NCBI RefSeq assembly: GCF_000025965.1
Contig: NC_006513.1
Span: 3,286,001-3,350,000 of the forward strand
DNA: 64,000 nt
Origin: Aromatoleum aromaticum EbN1
GTDB lineage: Bacteria > Pseudomonadota > Gammaproteobacteria > Burkholderiales > Rhodocyclaceae
Direction of reading: 5' to 3'
Shown here: positions 35,757 to 45,094 of the stretch, piece by piece
How positions within the stretch are numbered: the first letter of the stretch is position 1
Layout: the number at the start of each line of letters is the position of its first letter
Notes under the pieces: generated by a model
What the model was told of the DNA's origin: nothing
What the model saw: the letters and a program-made list of their open reading frames with translations, nothing else
Databases searched by the model: none
Translations under genes and position numbers: made by a program

Positions 35757-35984
35757 ATGAATCTCGAAAAGCCTGACCAATCGTACCTTGAGGCGGCGAA
35801 AGCGCTGAATGAACACGACATCGAGCAGCTCGATTCAAGACTGAGGCCCTGGCGCCCGTCGGGCAGCAAGTTGTGGCGCTTGCAACATGTCGAACGGGCA
35901 GCGCTTCAGCTTCAGTATGAAGCGGAATCACTCGCACAATGGCGTGCCGCTCTGGCACGACTGCGAGCGAACACATGGCAGTGA
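35757..35984 (+). CDS. Hypothetical protein (75 aa)
   Basis: A small charged, helical protein (YLEAAKALNEHDIEQLDSRL ... YEAESLAQWRAALARLRANT). ATG is preceded by GAGGTCCTC, a fair ribosome site. No family or partner recognised; the coding look (no low complexity, amphipathic helices) supports it. Confidence 0.5.
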   Translation: MNLEKPDQSYLEAAKALNEHDIEQLDSRLRPWRPSGSKLWRLQHVERAALQLQYEAESLAQWRAALARLRANTWQ

Positions 35985-36304
35985 TTCAGGTTTTCCTGCA
36001 GGACTGTCCGAATGAGGTGCAGCACTCATGCCCGAAGGCCGACAAATGTGATCGGAAGACAGGCCCCTGGGATTCATGAGCACCCAGAGCATGCGAGGCG
36101 CCGTTGCTGGCACGTCGCATCTTCGCTGTCGTCGGTGTTCGTGATCGCTCCCGTCGGGATCGCCGGACCCAGCTCGTAGAAATCCCCGACGTTGTAATCC
36201 TTCCCCACCGGAGTTTCTCGGACTTGATCGACATGCCCTCCAAAGAAGTTCCACCTTCAGCCGTTATTCACTGCTCCGGAACGTTTACCAGGCAGAAACT
36301 TGTG
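35985..36304. other. Gap with a possible leftward gene fragment
   Basis: Nothing certain. One minus-strand frame around 36080-36220 reads KDYNVGDFYELGPAIPTGAI with a natural-looking composition, but it has no start codon and stops soon after, so it is at most a remnant. Confidence 0.3.
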
Positions 36305-37534
36305 CTAATCGGAAAGCGAGGCACTCGTCGATGCCGCCGCCGCGGCTGACGACGATGTGCGAAGGAACCGCGGTGGATGGCACGCCGCCTGTGCTTCGTC
36401 CGAATGAATGCGGGTCGCCTCATCAAGAATGTCGTCCAGTATCTCCGGTACTTCGAACAGGGCGCGGTTGTCGATGCTGCGCACGCTGACGCGAAATTTC
36501 TCGAACTGGCTCAACAATTGAGCGACGGCACGGTCGATCGTGCGGAAGCTGCCGTGGACGATGCCGAGGTGGTTATCGCGAACCCATGCGGCGTTATAAC
36601 GCTCCTGCGGCATAGTCCAGGCGTTTTCCACGACGATGACAGGCAGGCCTTGCTGCACGGCTTCGCTGATACTTCCGGGGCCGGGTTTTCCGATGAAAAA
36701 ATCCGCGAGTCGCATGTAGCAGGGGATATCCAGGCTGAATTCGATGACGAGCCTGGGAGCCCGTTGCGGCAATGCACGCAGTTGCCTGGCCAGCGCCTTG
36801 TTGTGGCCACAGAACAGGATCAGCTGGGTCGACTCGGCGAGCTTCTTGGCGATGCCCAGCATCGCTTTCGATCCATGCCCTCCGAAAAGGACGACGCCCG
36901 TTGGCCGCAAAGGATCGAGCCCGTAGCGGTGCCGCTCCCGCGCCCGGTCGAGACGGATCACGTCGTAGAAATCGGGCCGGATGATCATCCCCGATGTCGC
37001 ATGGATGCGCTCTTCGGCATGCCCGAGCGCGCGTGCCTGCTCGACCGCCTTGGGGGTACCGCAGATGAAGTGTTGGTCTTGATCCGGTTCGATCCAGAAA
37101 TTGGGTGGAACGTCGGCGAGATCAGTCAGCATCGTCACGTGGGGCACGCCGGGTAGTGCCGATGCGAGGCTTTCGAACAAAGCGCGGTTGAAGTTGGGTA
37201 CCAGCGAGACGACGAGGTCGGGCTCCGTTTGCGCCCAGTGCTGCTGGAACTGCTTTACGAGCGGGCGGTGCGCAAGGCGAATGACGGTTTGCAGGAGTTT
37301 GAGTTCCGGCGCCATTCCGATCGTCCATCCACGCGCCAGGCGTTTGTTGTACCAGTCTTCAGGCGCGCTTCCGGTGATACTGCGGTACCTGTTCTGCGGA
37401 TCGAGGACTTCGAAGAGATTGACGAGGCGTACCTGCCATTCCGGCTTGCGCTGCCGCAGCACCGCGCCGAGGGCGACGGCCGTAGCCCGATGCCCGCCTC
37501 CGGCGTTGAAATAGATCAGGTCTACGATCTTCAT
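36305..37534 (-). CDS. MGDG-synthase-like glycosyltransferase (GT28 type)
   Basis: 409 aa. The N terminus KIVDLIYFNAGGGHRATAVAL has the glycine-rich GGGH motif of diacylglycerol galactosyl/glucosyltransferases and MurG relatives; VTMLTDLADVPPNFWIEP, VVLFGGHGSKAMLGIAKKL, DFFIGKPGPGSISEAVQQGLP and MPQERYNAAWV follow the family pattern for the UDP-sugar site. It probably glycosylates diacylglycerol. I chose ATG 37534, which overlaps the stop of the upstream HAD gene; the longer open frame is a shadow. C-terminal Ser/Ala-rich tail. Confidence 0.82.
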   Translation of the reverse strand: MKIVDLIYFNAGGGHRATAVALGAVLRQRKPEWQVRLVNLFEVLDPQNRYRSITGSAPEDWYNKRLARGWTIGMAPELKLLQTVIRLAHRPLVKQFQQHWAQTEPDLVVSLVPNFNRALFESLASALPGVPHVTMLTDLADVPPNFWIEPDQDQHFICGTPKAVEQARALGHAEERIHATSGMIIRPDFYDVIRLDRARERHRYGLDPLRPTGVVLFGGHGSKAMLGIAKKLAESTQLILFCGHNKALARQLRALPQRAPRLVIEFSLDIPCYMRLADFFIGKPGPGSISEAVQQGLPVIVVENAWTMPQERYNAAWVRDNHLGIVHGSFRTIDRAVAQLLSQFEKFRVSVRSIDNRALFEVPEILDDILDEATRIHSDEAQAACHPPRFLRTSSSAAAAASTSASLSD

Positions 37535-38244
37535 CCTTTCTCCGGTGTGCCCGGTATCGGGAGGTTCAGGGTATGCAGCAGGCAGCTGCAAAATTCTTCG
37601 GGCGACGACAGGATGCACTCCTCCGGGACGCTGAAGACGTTCGTCAGGCGCTGCCGGTCTTCGGCGCCGTAGGCCACGACGAACGGACGCATGGCGGCTC
37701 CGATCGCCGCGCGGTAGTCGCTGTACTCGTCGCCGCACGCGTACGCCCGGGCCGGGTTGATTGCAAAGTGTTCCCGAATACGCCTGAAGTGCAGCGTCTT
37801 GTCCTCGCGCAAAGGAAGGCAAGTGAAAAAATCAAATTCGCGTGAGTCGATCCCGTGCCGGCGGAACAGGCAGGTCAGCGTTTCCTGCGGCTCGAAGGTG
37901 ACGTTACGGGTCACCACGCCGACGCGGACGTTCGGGGTTGCCAGAAGCGTGCGCAGCAACGAGTCGATTCCGGGATACAGGCACGCCTCGTGGCGATAGA
38001 ACTCGGTCAGCGTCGATAGCAGGCGCGTGCGGTTCTGTTTGCCGAACTGGCGCCGCAGGTTGTTCGGAAATTCGCGCAGGCCGCCCAGGTACTTGAATAG
38101 CTTGCGGCGCTTCTGGAAGCGCTCGAGGTGACCGAGAGCCATGCCGTGGCGCTGGAAACTTCGTTCGACCGCATGAAAGGCGTCGATGGTCGTGCCATCG
38201 GCATCGAAGATCACCAAACGATCGTCATTGGGATAAATCCTCAC
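37531..38244 (-). CDS. HAD-superfamily phosphatase
   Basis: 237 aa. Motif I VIFDADGTTID with nucleophile Asp (its fourth residue) and second Asp, motif II VVTRN, and motif III/IV region ACGDEYSDYRAA. It resembles phosphoglycolate phosphatase-type enzymes. GTG start; stop overlapped by the glycosyltransferase ATG, so the two form one unit. Upstream, GTGACAG (reverse CTGTCAC, 38267-38273) is a single perfect PhoB half-site without a good partner. Confidence 0.82.
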   Translation of the reverse strand: MRIYPNDDRLVIFDADGTTIDAFHAVERSFQRHGMALGHLERFQKRRKLFKYLGGLREFPNNLRRQFGKQNRTRLLSTLTEFYRHEACLYPGIDSLLRTLLATPNVRVGVVTRNVTFEPQETLTCLFRRHGIDSREFDFFTCLPLREDKTLHFRRIREHFAINPARAYACGDEYSDYRAAIGAAMRPFVVAYGAEDRQRLTNVFSVPEECILSSPEEFCSCLLHTLNLPIPGTPEKG

Positions 38245-38429
38245 ACGCTCACGCTAACCAACCTGTGTGACAGCAGGATGTCGCAGCAGCCGTTCCGCGA
38301 AGTGGGGCGGCTCGCGCCTGCAAGCGCCTGTGGTTTCCGGCGCATGAAGCTGGCGCCGTGTCTTGTGACGTCGGGTAACTCCACATAAACTGTTTATACG
38401 GTGTGAATGGTTTCTCCGCGAGGTGTTTC

Positions 38430-38876
38430 ATGAAGACTTCCAGCAAGGCACGGGTCCGTGGCCCTGCCAACTCGTCCGCGCCCCCCAGAATGCTCGCAAG
38501 CCGCGATCTGGCGGCGGGGGAGACGACGGCGGAAGGTGCTTCGCCGGGACGGACTTTCGAAGGGCTCGTGTCACCCCCCGAGGTGCAAAGGGAGGCGGTG
38601 GCGGCTGGCGCGAGCGGAGCCTCTGCAAAAGATGCGAAAGGCAAAAGGAATGGTGTCAGGAAACCGAAGCTGGTGCGCGACAGCTTCACTTTCCCGGAGC
38701 GGGATCACGCCCGACTCGGCGAACTCAAGCAGCGCGCCTTGAAAGGCGGACGGGAAATCAAGAAGAGTGAACTGCTGCGAGCGGGGCTGGCTGCCTTGGC
38801 GGCGATGCCCGATGCGGCTTTTCATGCGGCGGTCGACGGCGTCGAGCGAATCAAGACGGGGCGTCCGGCCAAATAG
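38430..38876 (+). CDS. Hypothetical DNA-binding-like protein (148 aa)
   Basis: A basic protein with a long, low-complexity N-terminal half and a C-terminal section (LVRDSFTFPERDHARLGELK, EIKKSELLRAGLAALAAM) that has the ribbon-helix-helix look of small regulators. The end GRPAK resembles an AT-hook. ATG preceded by GAGGTG. The promoter region carries AAACTGTTTATAC (38387-38399), which recurs as AAACAGTTTATAC at 39330-39342. Confidence 0.6.
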   Translation: MKTSSKARVRGPANSSAPPRMLASRDLAAGETTAEGASPGRTFEGLVSPPEVQREAVAAGASGASAKDAKGKRNGVRKPKLVRDSFTFPERDHARLGELKQRALKGGREIKKSELLRAGLAALAAMPDAAFHAAVDGVERIKTGRPAK

Positions 38877-38916
38877 CGCGAGCGATGCCGGCAGTCCCCG
38901 GCCAGCGCCCGGCGCG

Positions 38917-39144
38917 CTACAGGGCGAGGACTCTTACAAGGACGTCTTCCCCGAAGCCGTTGCGGAACATCCTCTCGGTGACGAAGGCTCGTTCGATCGG
39001 AGTGAGTGCCTTCGCAAGGGATTGCCCCACGCTGAAGTGTCCTGCGAGAACATGATGTTCGATGCGGTGAGCCGTTTCGAGGATCTTCTTGTGCCGGTTG
39101 ACAGGCCGCGCGCCGACTCCGTTGCCTTCGATTACAGTGAGCAT
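38917..39144 (-). CDS. Possible small protein (75 aa)
   Basis: A leftward ORF, MLTVIEGNGVGARPVNRHKK then ILETAHRIEHHVLAGHFSVG, ending VRVLAL. The composition looks protein-like but there is no clear ribosome-binding site and no family is recognised. Confidence 0.35.
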   Translation of the reverse strand: MLTVIEGNGVGARPVNRHKKILETAHRIEHHVLAGHFSVGQSLAKALTPIERAFVTERMFRNGFGEDVLVRVLAL

Positions 39145-39422
39145 GATGTGCGTGTGAAACCGCGGTCGGTCGACCGGGGAGGTGGGGCCACAACGAGAAG
39201 CCGTCGAAGCCTTCGCAGACACCTCTTCACATCCTCCTTTTCTGTCTGCGTCTGGTTGCAGTCATCCGATCTGATTGGCGCCCCGATTGGTTTCCGACAG
39301 CAAGGCGCGCTCAACATCAGTTTATCGTTAAAACAGTTTATACGATTTTTGGACCAGATCAAGGATGACTGTGGCGGACTTGCGGCGTCCGCTATCAAGC
39401 ACCAGAACCAGGGAGAGAAAGT
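39145..39422. other. Gap without a confident gene
   Basis: It contains AACAGTTTATACGATTTTT (39331-39349), similar to the sequence before the gene at 38430, suggesting a shared regulatory element. Otherwise nothing is seen. Confidence 0.35.
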
Positions 39423-39461
39423 AAAAAAATCCCTGTGCAACGTGATTCGTTGCGCAGGGAT
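39423..39461 (-). terminator. Rho-independent terminator of the phasin gene
   Basis: Leftward: ATCCCTGCGCAAC, a 7-base loop, GTTGCACAGGGAT, then TTTTTTAC. A 13-bp stem with one mismatch, about 90 bases after the phasin stop. Confidence 0.88.
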
Positions 39462-39548
39462 CGGGGCGCGACAGGGGAAGGTCAGACGCTGGCTGGTCGG
39501 CTCCGGATGGCTCCCGCCACAGTGGCTGAGGTTAGGCCAAACCTTGTG

Positions 39549-40061
39549 TCAGGCAGATTTCCTTGCCGGACGGGAAGTTTCTTCCTGCGATTCCGTCGAG
39601 CCTCCCTTGGCGGATTCGCCGCTCCCTGTAGCACGCTTGGCCACCTGGAGCGCGGATATCACTGCGGCGAAGGCGAGCTCCGATCCCGCCGGCACAGACT
39701 TGGCAGCCGTGTCGAGGTTTCTCGTGATCTCCCGATTGAACTCTGCGATCTGCGGCTCGACGAGTTGCAGAATCGCCTGGTGCCCTTCGGCGACGATCTC
39801 GTTCGCGCTACGGATGTACGCGAGTACAGTGTCGATGACGGACTGGCTCAGCGATGTTTCGGGCGTGAGGATCTCCCCGGTGTTCGTGGCGTCCGGCATC
39901 GCACTGGCACGGCTGACCCCGTCGTGCAACATGGACCGCGACGTACTAAAGTTCAGCGCCGTCAGACGCGCGGCACTGTCGAAGGCTACCTCGAGTACGG
40001 CCGTCATCGTGTCGAGGCTGGCGATGCTGGTTTCGGCGAATTTTTCAGCTGCGGCGATCAT
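39549..40061 (-). CDS. Phasin family protein (polyhydroxyalkanoate granule-associated)
   Basis: 170 aa. The N terminus MIAAAEKFAETSIASLDTMT and the helical body (AAVISALQVAKRATGSGESA at the end) are typical of phasin-2-type proteins that coat PHA granules. The start is chosen at 40061 because TGGAG lies six bases upstream; that TGGAG overlaps an earlier in-frame ATG. Monocistronic with its own terminator. Phasin-like proteins are common in PHA-storing betaproteobacteria. Confidence 0.8.
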   Translation of the reverse strand: MIAAAEKFAETSIASLDTMTAVLEVAFDSAARLTALNFSTSRSMLHDGVSRASAMPDATNTGEILTPETSLSQSVIDTVLAYIRSANEIVAEGHQAILQLVEPQIAEFNREITRNLDTAAKSVPAGSELAFAAVISALQVAKRATGSGESAKGGSTESQEETSRPARKSA

Positions 40062-40280
40062 CGAAAACTCCATTGGCAAGTGGTTGCAATCAGTGGGCGA
40101 CCCCGGCGCGATCCTGCGTGGCAGGAGCACGTCGCTATTCGTAGCAGATTGATGTTATGGAATTGTTGTCGTCGGCCGGGCGCAGGGCGGAGTTCGTGGT
40201 CGACCACGACAGGGTATTCGTTGCCTTCGGCTGATTGCGCGAAGATCAGCCCAGTGTCGATTCACCCGTCACTTGGGGCT

Positions 40281-40538
40281 TCAGGGCAATAATCGCCTTT
40301 CCTCGAGGGTCAGAAATAGCCGTTTCGCTCTCAGGCGCGAAAGATCACGATTGATTTCGGTTTGCTGCCTGCCGAACGCGTCACGTTCGGCGATGCTGCC
40401 CTGCGCGGCCTCGATCGAGCGCCGGCAGCGCCACCGATAACCGTGCCGGGTGAGATAGCGGCTCATCTCGTCGCGTGAGTGATGAATGCGGCAGCAGTGG
40501 CAAAACAGCATCTCCGACATCGAATTCAGGCTTTTCAT
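40281..40538 (-). CDS. Hypothetical zinc-ribbon-like protein (85 aa)
   Basis: It has one Cys pair and neighbouring His residues (FCHCCRIHHSRDEM) and a further Cys (YRWRCRRSI), suggesting metal binding, then a charged helical C terminus (LSRLRAKRLFLTLEERRLL). ATG chosen at 40538; no strong ribosome site. Confidence 0.5.
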   Translation of the reverse strand: MKSLNSMSEMLFCHCCRIHHSRDEMSRYLTRHGYRWRCRRSIEAAQGSIAERDAFGRQQTEINRDLSRLRAKRLFLTLEERRLLP

Positions 40539-40929
40539 GCGTTCGAATGGGTATCCGCAATAATTGGGTTCAATGTTCGCCGTATGGTGACGATTCGCCT
40601 TTGTTCCGGGGAGGACCGCGTGGAGCGCGGTCGTTCCGTCCAATTGGGGAGCGACTACCTCGACTCGCCTGGCGTGCGCGCTGCAATGCGAGGAGTAGCA
40701 ACGCACCCCACCCGAGCCGGCTGCCAAGAGAGGGCCAAAACACGCGCACGCTCTGGCGTATCAGGCCACTCCTTGCGCGGTCGCGATACGGGCGGCATCC
40801 GGCTGCCCCGGATAAATCCAGCCATCGACGAACACCTCATCGATGGTTCGTTGCAGACCGAAGAATCTCCACCTCATTGGCGCTCCCGGCTGTCTGCAAT
40901 GACTGACTTTGCCCACCCTATCAGCAGAA
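40539..40929. other. Region without a confident gene
   Basis: Rightward frames exist but show no motifs or starts. It probably belongs to decayed mobile DNA with the following transposase remnant. Confidence 0.35.
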
Positions 40930-41260
40930 CATGGCAATCTCGTTTCAGTAGTTGGTCATCGGGCGGGCCCGTCCCCGACGCATGAAGCGGGCAACGGGCC
41001 TGGTCGGCGGTGGGGTGCAGTTGTACGATGCGTCGGGGCGTCGTGGACAAGGTCGGCTTTTCCTTGGTGCAGTGAGCCCGTTCAGCGGATTGGGCGGGAC
41101 CACCGGCACGAAGCCCTGTTGCTGCGCCAGCTCTCGCGTGGCGTTGTCCACGTAGGCATTGTCCATCAGCAGCGCCACTTCGCCGGCCTCTTGCTGCCCC
41201 ATCGCCTGGATCAACTGCCGACCTTCAGGAGCGTCGCCCGCCTGCCCCGGGCGTGAGCCC
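40930..41260 (-). pseudogene. IS5-like transposase remnant
   Basis: A leftward fragment contains AGEVALLMDNAYVDNATREL and QQQGFVPVVPPN, the second-Asp region of IS4/IS5 DDE transposases (D-x-A-Y...). The reading breaks down within 40 residues, and upstream pieces are in other frames. Ends cannot be defined. Confidence 0.55.
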
Positions 41261-41679
41261 CTTCACGCCCGACATGAACGGCGGCCACATCCCGAGGCCC
41301 GACACGCGAACTTGAAATGCAGCTGCCCGATCGGTGGATCGCGTGACCAGCGAGGAGGCGCCCCAAATCGACACTGCAGATCGAGGGTCTGCTGGCGATG
41401 GCATACAGCCATCGGGACGAACTGGGCGCCTCCGGTGAGCCAAGCCCCGGCCAGAGGGGTGCGATCGCTCCTCGGCTTCCCGCGTCAGCCCAATCACGAC
41501 GTGGCGCAGCAGCGCAGGCGCCCGATCTATCCGTGGGATGACCTTAGGGCGCGGCCCAAGGCGAGACTGCTCTTTGGGTGCGCTGCCTCACACCTTCCCC
41601 TCCATCTGGCGTTCATGTTCGTGAAACCTGATTTGCTCAGAATGCGCTCGCCTACAAAAAACCCAACGGAGAGCAACAC
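41261..41679. other. Gap before phoX
   Basis: It probably contains more decayed transposon DNA and the phoX promoter. A poor PHO-box-like row (CCTCCAT-4-CGTTCAT-4-GTGAAAC, 41599-41627) has the correct spacing but weak matches. Confidence 0.35.
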
Positions 41680-43698
41680 GTGGACCAAGACCGTCATGAC
41701 GACCTGCCGGACAACCTGTCCGACAACCAGCACTTCCAGGATGTGGTCGAGCGCGTGGTGTCGCGCCGCGGCTTCTTGAAAAACGGCATCGGCCTGGGCG
41801 CCGCCGCTTTTCCCGCCGGGCCTCTCAGCGCCTTCGCCAAACCCGCTGGTACCCCTGCCCTCCACCAGAAGACCCCGACGATCGGCTTCACCCCGATGGC
41901 TGTGTCCTCCGGAGACGCAGTCGTCGTCCCGTCGGGCTACCGCGCGCAGGTTCTCGCACGCTGGGGCGAAGCGCTCTTCGCCGACTCGCCGGAATGGCTG
42001 CCCGACGGGTCCAATACCGGCGAGGATCAGGCCCGCCAGATCGGCGACAACCATGATGGCATGCATTTCTTCCCCCTCAACGGTCAGTCGAGCAAGGAAG
42101 GCCTGCTTGTCGTGAACCACGAGTACACCAACTACGAGTACCTGTTCGCGCCTGAACCCGGCCAGCCTTATCTCGAGCCCTGGACGCTGGACAAGGTGCG
42201 TAAGGCGCAGCACGCGCACGGCGTGTCGGTGCTACACATCGACCAAAAGAGCGGCAAATGGGAAATCGTCAGGGACTCGAAGTACAACCGGCGCATCACG
42301 GGCAACACGCCGATGGCGATTTCCGGGCCCGCGTCCGGCCACCCGCTGATGCGCACGAGCGCCGATCCGGAGGGCGTGGAGGTATTGGGCACACTGAACA
42401 ACTGTGCCAACGGGTTCACGCCCTGGGGCACCTATCTGGCCTGTGAGGAGAACTTCCAGGGATACTTCGGCACGACGTCGGGCATCGACGCCCGCGACGA
42501 CGTGATGAGGCGCTATGGGGTCTCGCCGCTCGGTTCAGGCTACCGCTGGGAAGAACACGACGACCGCTTCGACTACGTGAAGGAGCCCAACGAGAGCAAT
42601 TGCTTCGGATGGATCGTGGAAATCGACCCGTTCGATCCCGACTCCGTGCCGGTCAAGCACACCGCGCTCGGCCGCATCAAGCACGAGAACGCCGCACTGA
42701 CCGTGGCCGGCACTGGCCGCGTGGTGGTGTATATGGGTGACGACCAGACCAATGACTATATCTACAAGTACGTTTCGGATGATCGCTTCATCCCCGGCAG
42801 GAAGACCGCCAACAGCGAGTTGCTCGACCACGGCAGGCTGTACGTGGCGAAATTCTCCGACGGTGCTGTCTCGGGCGACTTCATCGGCACGGGGGAGTGG
42901 ATACTGCTCGACAAGCACGCGAACCCGATTCTCGCCGCCGACCCGCGCTTCGTCGACCAGGGCGAGCTGCTGATCAAGACCCGTCTGGCCGCGGACGCGG
43001 TAGGTGCCACCAAGATGGATCGCCCCGAGTGGATCACCGTTCATCCCGGCAGTGGCGAGGTTTATTGCACGCTCACCAACAACAGCGGACGTGCAGCCGC
43101 CAACATCGACGACGCCAATCCCCGTGCGGCCAATTCCTGGGGACAGATCGTGCGCTGGCGCGAAGACGGTGACGCGGCGGAGGCCACTACTTTCGAATGG
43201 GATCTATTCGTCGTCGCGGGAAACCCGATCGCCTTCCCCGAGCGCGCCGACCTGCGCTCCGGTTCGGAGCAGATCACCGCCGACAACACTTTCAACAGTC
43301 CGGACGGACTCGGCTTCGACAGCGAGGGTCGCCTGTGGATCCAGACCGACGGGAACTTCAGCAACACGGGCAACTATCTCGGCCAGGGTAACAACCAGAT
43401 GCTGTGCGCCGATCCTCAGAGCGGCGAAATCAGACGGTTTCTCGTGGGCCCGTCCGGCTGCGAAATCACCGGTATCGCCTGGACTCCGGACCTCAAGACG
43501 ATGTTCGTCAACGTCCAGCATCCTGGTGAAGTGGGCAACCATCCGAATCGTCCGGTCCTCCCGACCGGCGTGTCCATGGATGAATACATGGCCGCCAATC
43601 CGCTGGCGTTCAGCCAGTGGCCTGAAGCTGCCGGCGGTCGCCCGCGTTCCGCGACCGTTGTGATCACCAAGGAAGACGGCGGGGTGATCGGTACCTGA
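41680..43698 (+). CDS. phoX: PhoX-family alkaline phosphatase / DUF839 protein, Tat-exported
   Basis: 672 aa. The N-terminal twin-arginine signal SRRGFLKNGIGLGAAAFP predicts folded export to the periplasm. Conserved PhoX pieces include GDNHDGMHFFPL, VVNHEYTN, CANGFTPWGTYLACEENFQG, GWIVEIDPFDP, KHENAALTV and DGLGFDSEGRLWIQTDG. PhoX enzymes are Ca/Fe-dependent phosphatases induced by phosphate starvation. GTG start preceded by ACGGAGAG. It stands alone, but it fits the phosphate-stress theme of the island. Confidence 0.9.
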   Translation: MDQDRHDDLPDNLSDNQHFQDVVERVVSRRGFLKNGIGLGAAAFPAGPLSAFAKPAGTPALHQKTPTIGFTPMAVSSGDAVVVPSGYRAQVLARWGEALFADSPEWLPDGSNTGEDQARQIGDNHDGMHFFPLNGQSSKEGLLVVNHEYTNYEYLFAPEPGQPYLEPWTLDKVRKAQHAHGVSVLHIDQKSGKWEIVRDSKYNRRITGNTPMAISGPASGHPLMRTSADPEGVEVLGTLNNCANGFTPWGTYLACEENFQGYFGTTSGIDARDDVMRRYGVSPLGSGYRWEEHDDRFDYVKEPNESNCFGWIVEIDPFDPDSVPVKHTALGRIKHENAALTVAGTGRVVVYMGDDQTNDYIYKYVSDDRFIPGRKTANSELLDHGRLYVAKFSDGAVSGDFIGTGEWILLDKHANPILAADPRFVDQGELLIKTRLAADAVGATKMDRPEWITVHPGSGEVYCTLTNNSGRAAANIDDANPRAANSWGQIVRWREDGDAAEATTFEWDLFVVAGNPIAFPERADLRSGSEQITADNTFNSPDGLGFDSEGRLWIQTDGNFSNTGNYLGQGNNQMLCADPQSGEIRRFLVGPSGCEITGIAWTPDLKTMFVNVQHPGEVGNHPNRPVLPTGVSMDEYMAANPLAFSQWPEAAGGRPRSATVVITKEDGGVIGT

Positions 43699-44185
43699 TA
43701 CGACGTCGTCCCGGTCATCGCGCTCGTCGAGGCGGTTCGGGCACGAAATCGGCCGGCGCATTGCGCATTGATTCGAATGATGCGCCGGCCATTCCTCCGG
43801 GGGTCCTGTCGCCGCCCGCTCCACGTTCGTCACCTTCTCGCGCGCTCGCCATTACTCGATCAGGTCGAGTTGACCGTTGTGGGGTTGCGTACGGAAGCGC
43901 GCTGAGCAAAATGTCGTTAGGACATTTCGCGGTCCGCCGTTTCAATTCGCCGTGTTGTTCGAGCCCGAAAGAGTAGGCTAGAGTGGCCGAGCAAGACGCA
44001 GCGGCCGGTGAAATCGTTCTCGTGTCCGCTTGCACGCTAGCCGCCGAAGTAGGAGAGCGCGTAGCGATGGCCCAGGCTCGACACAACACCTGCACAAAGC
44101 GGAGATACGCGGCATCAAGAGGCGCCGAAAAGTGGCAGCCCGAGTGGCAACGGCCCTGAAACCCGCGCCAATACTGGCAATCCCA
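43699..44185. other. Gap with a long hairpin
   Basis: GGCCGGCGCAT (43751-43761) pairs with ATGCGCCGGCC (43780-43790); it may end the phoX transcript although no T-run follows. No gene is seen up to the partial tRNA. Confidence 0.5.
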
Positions 44186-44233
44186 CGGCCTGCAAAGCCG
44201 TGTACATCGGTTCGATTACGGTTCGCGCCTCCA
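44186..44233 (+). repeat. Partial tRNA-Cys copy (3' half), island end
   Basis: 48 bp from the anticodon arm through the encoded TCCA, identical to 19110-19157 except for one base in the T-arm region. It lacks the acceptor 5' strand and D-arm, so it is not a functional tRNA. A duplicated tRNA 3' end is the standard scar of a tRNA-integrating island. Confidence 0.9.
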
Positions 44234-44244
44234 AAAGAATCAAA

Positions 44245-44275
44245 GACTTAAACCCGCTGCGGCGGGTTTTTTTAT
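44245..44275 (+). terminator. Terminator-like hairpin after the partial tRNA-Cys
   Basis: AAACCCGC-TGC-GGCGGGTTT followed by TTTTA; counterpart of the tRNA-Cys terminator at 19174. Confidence 0.7.
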
Positions 44276-44286
44276 TACTTCGGCAT

Positions 44287-44389
44287 GAGTGGCAAAGCGG
44301 TTTTGCCACTCCGGAGTAAAGCGGAATAAAGCGGTATGTCAGCGGCCAAGTTGGCCGTGGACGCGAGTTCATCATGCCCACGCAGCGAC
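44287..44389. repeat. Post-tRNA repeat, copy 2
   Basis: Hairpin GAGTGGCAAA-GCGGT-TTTGCCACTC followed by GGAGTAAAGCGG and GGCCAAGTTGGCCGTGGACG. It matches 19210-19312 in order and spacing, with an 11-base insertion that duplicates GGAATAAAGCG. Confidence 0.82.
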
Positions 44390-45094
44390 CGCGTTGTGAG
44401 GCTCAGAAGTTCGTCGCTCGGCGCAAGGGCACGCTGTCGCCGACGCGCGACGTTGATGTCTGTACATTTCCTTGGTCGGCGCGTCGACCTGGGGTTGGTG
44501 GTGACGCTGGATTCTGCTCGGCATGTCGATGCGGGGGGGCGACGCCTGGGGGCATTCGGCTGCGCATGCTTCGAGCCGCCGCTGGCGACCGAGCGGATCT
44601 CCGCCAGCCTGCTCGAACCCTTTTTCGGCGATCCCGAAGCCGTGATGATGTGCCTTCTGGTGTTCCTGAGCCTGCTCACGGTGGGGGCAAGCGCGTTGCG
44701 TAAGGGGCGTCGATCTCAAGCCGAAGATGCGCATAGCCGACTCGTCCGAGGGTTCGCAGTCTTCACTCCCCGTCGCGGTGCCGGCGACGCTGCCCGTCCG
44801 GGATATCTTTTTGAGCGCTCATGTCGATTCGCCCCAGGGTGGTCACTGGGCGCGCTTGGGCTTCTCGATCATCGGCCTCTTGCAGGGGGCGCTGACCGGG
44901 GCGAAATCGTATGGGCGCCCCGTCGATGACCTGCTCTATGGCGTGCTTGCGATACGGTGGTGGGCGCGCCTCCCTTCCGCCGACGGGCAAACTCCTTAAA
45001 CTGGCCGCCCGTATCGACCCCAGCATGTGTGATGATTCCGAAATGTCCCGTGCCGAGTTGCTCGGAGCGGCCGGTTGCAGAGGCGATCGCCTGC
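44390..45094. other. Unassigned region right of the island boundary
   Basis: Rightward open frames (for example around 44450-44760 and 44727-44999) give mixed hydrophobic segments without recognisable domains or ribosome sites. They may be fragments of an interrupted gene or transposon. I do not call a gene here. Confidence 0.35.

Noticed and set aside
44186-44233. Second functional tRNA-Cys gene
   Set aside because: Only the 3' half is present; the acceptor 5' strand and D-arm are missing.
44336-44999. Membrane-like hypothetical proteins right of the island
   Set aside because: Overlapping frames on both strands, no start signals, no domain recognised.
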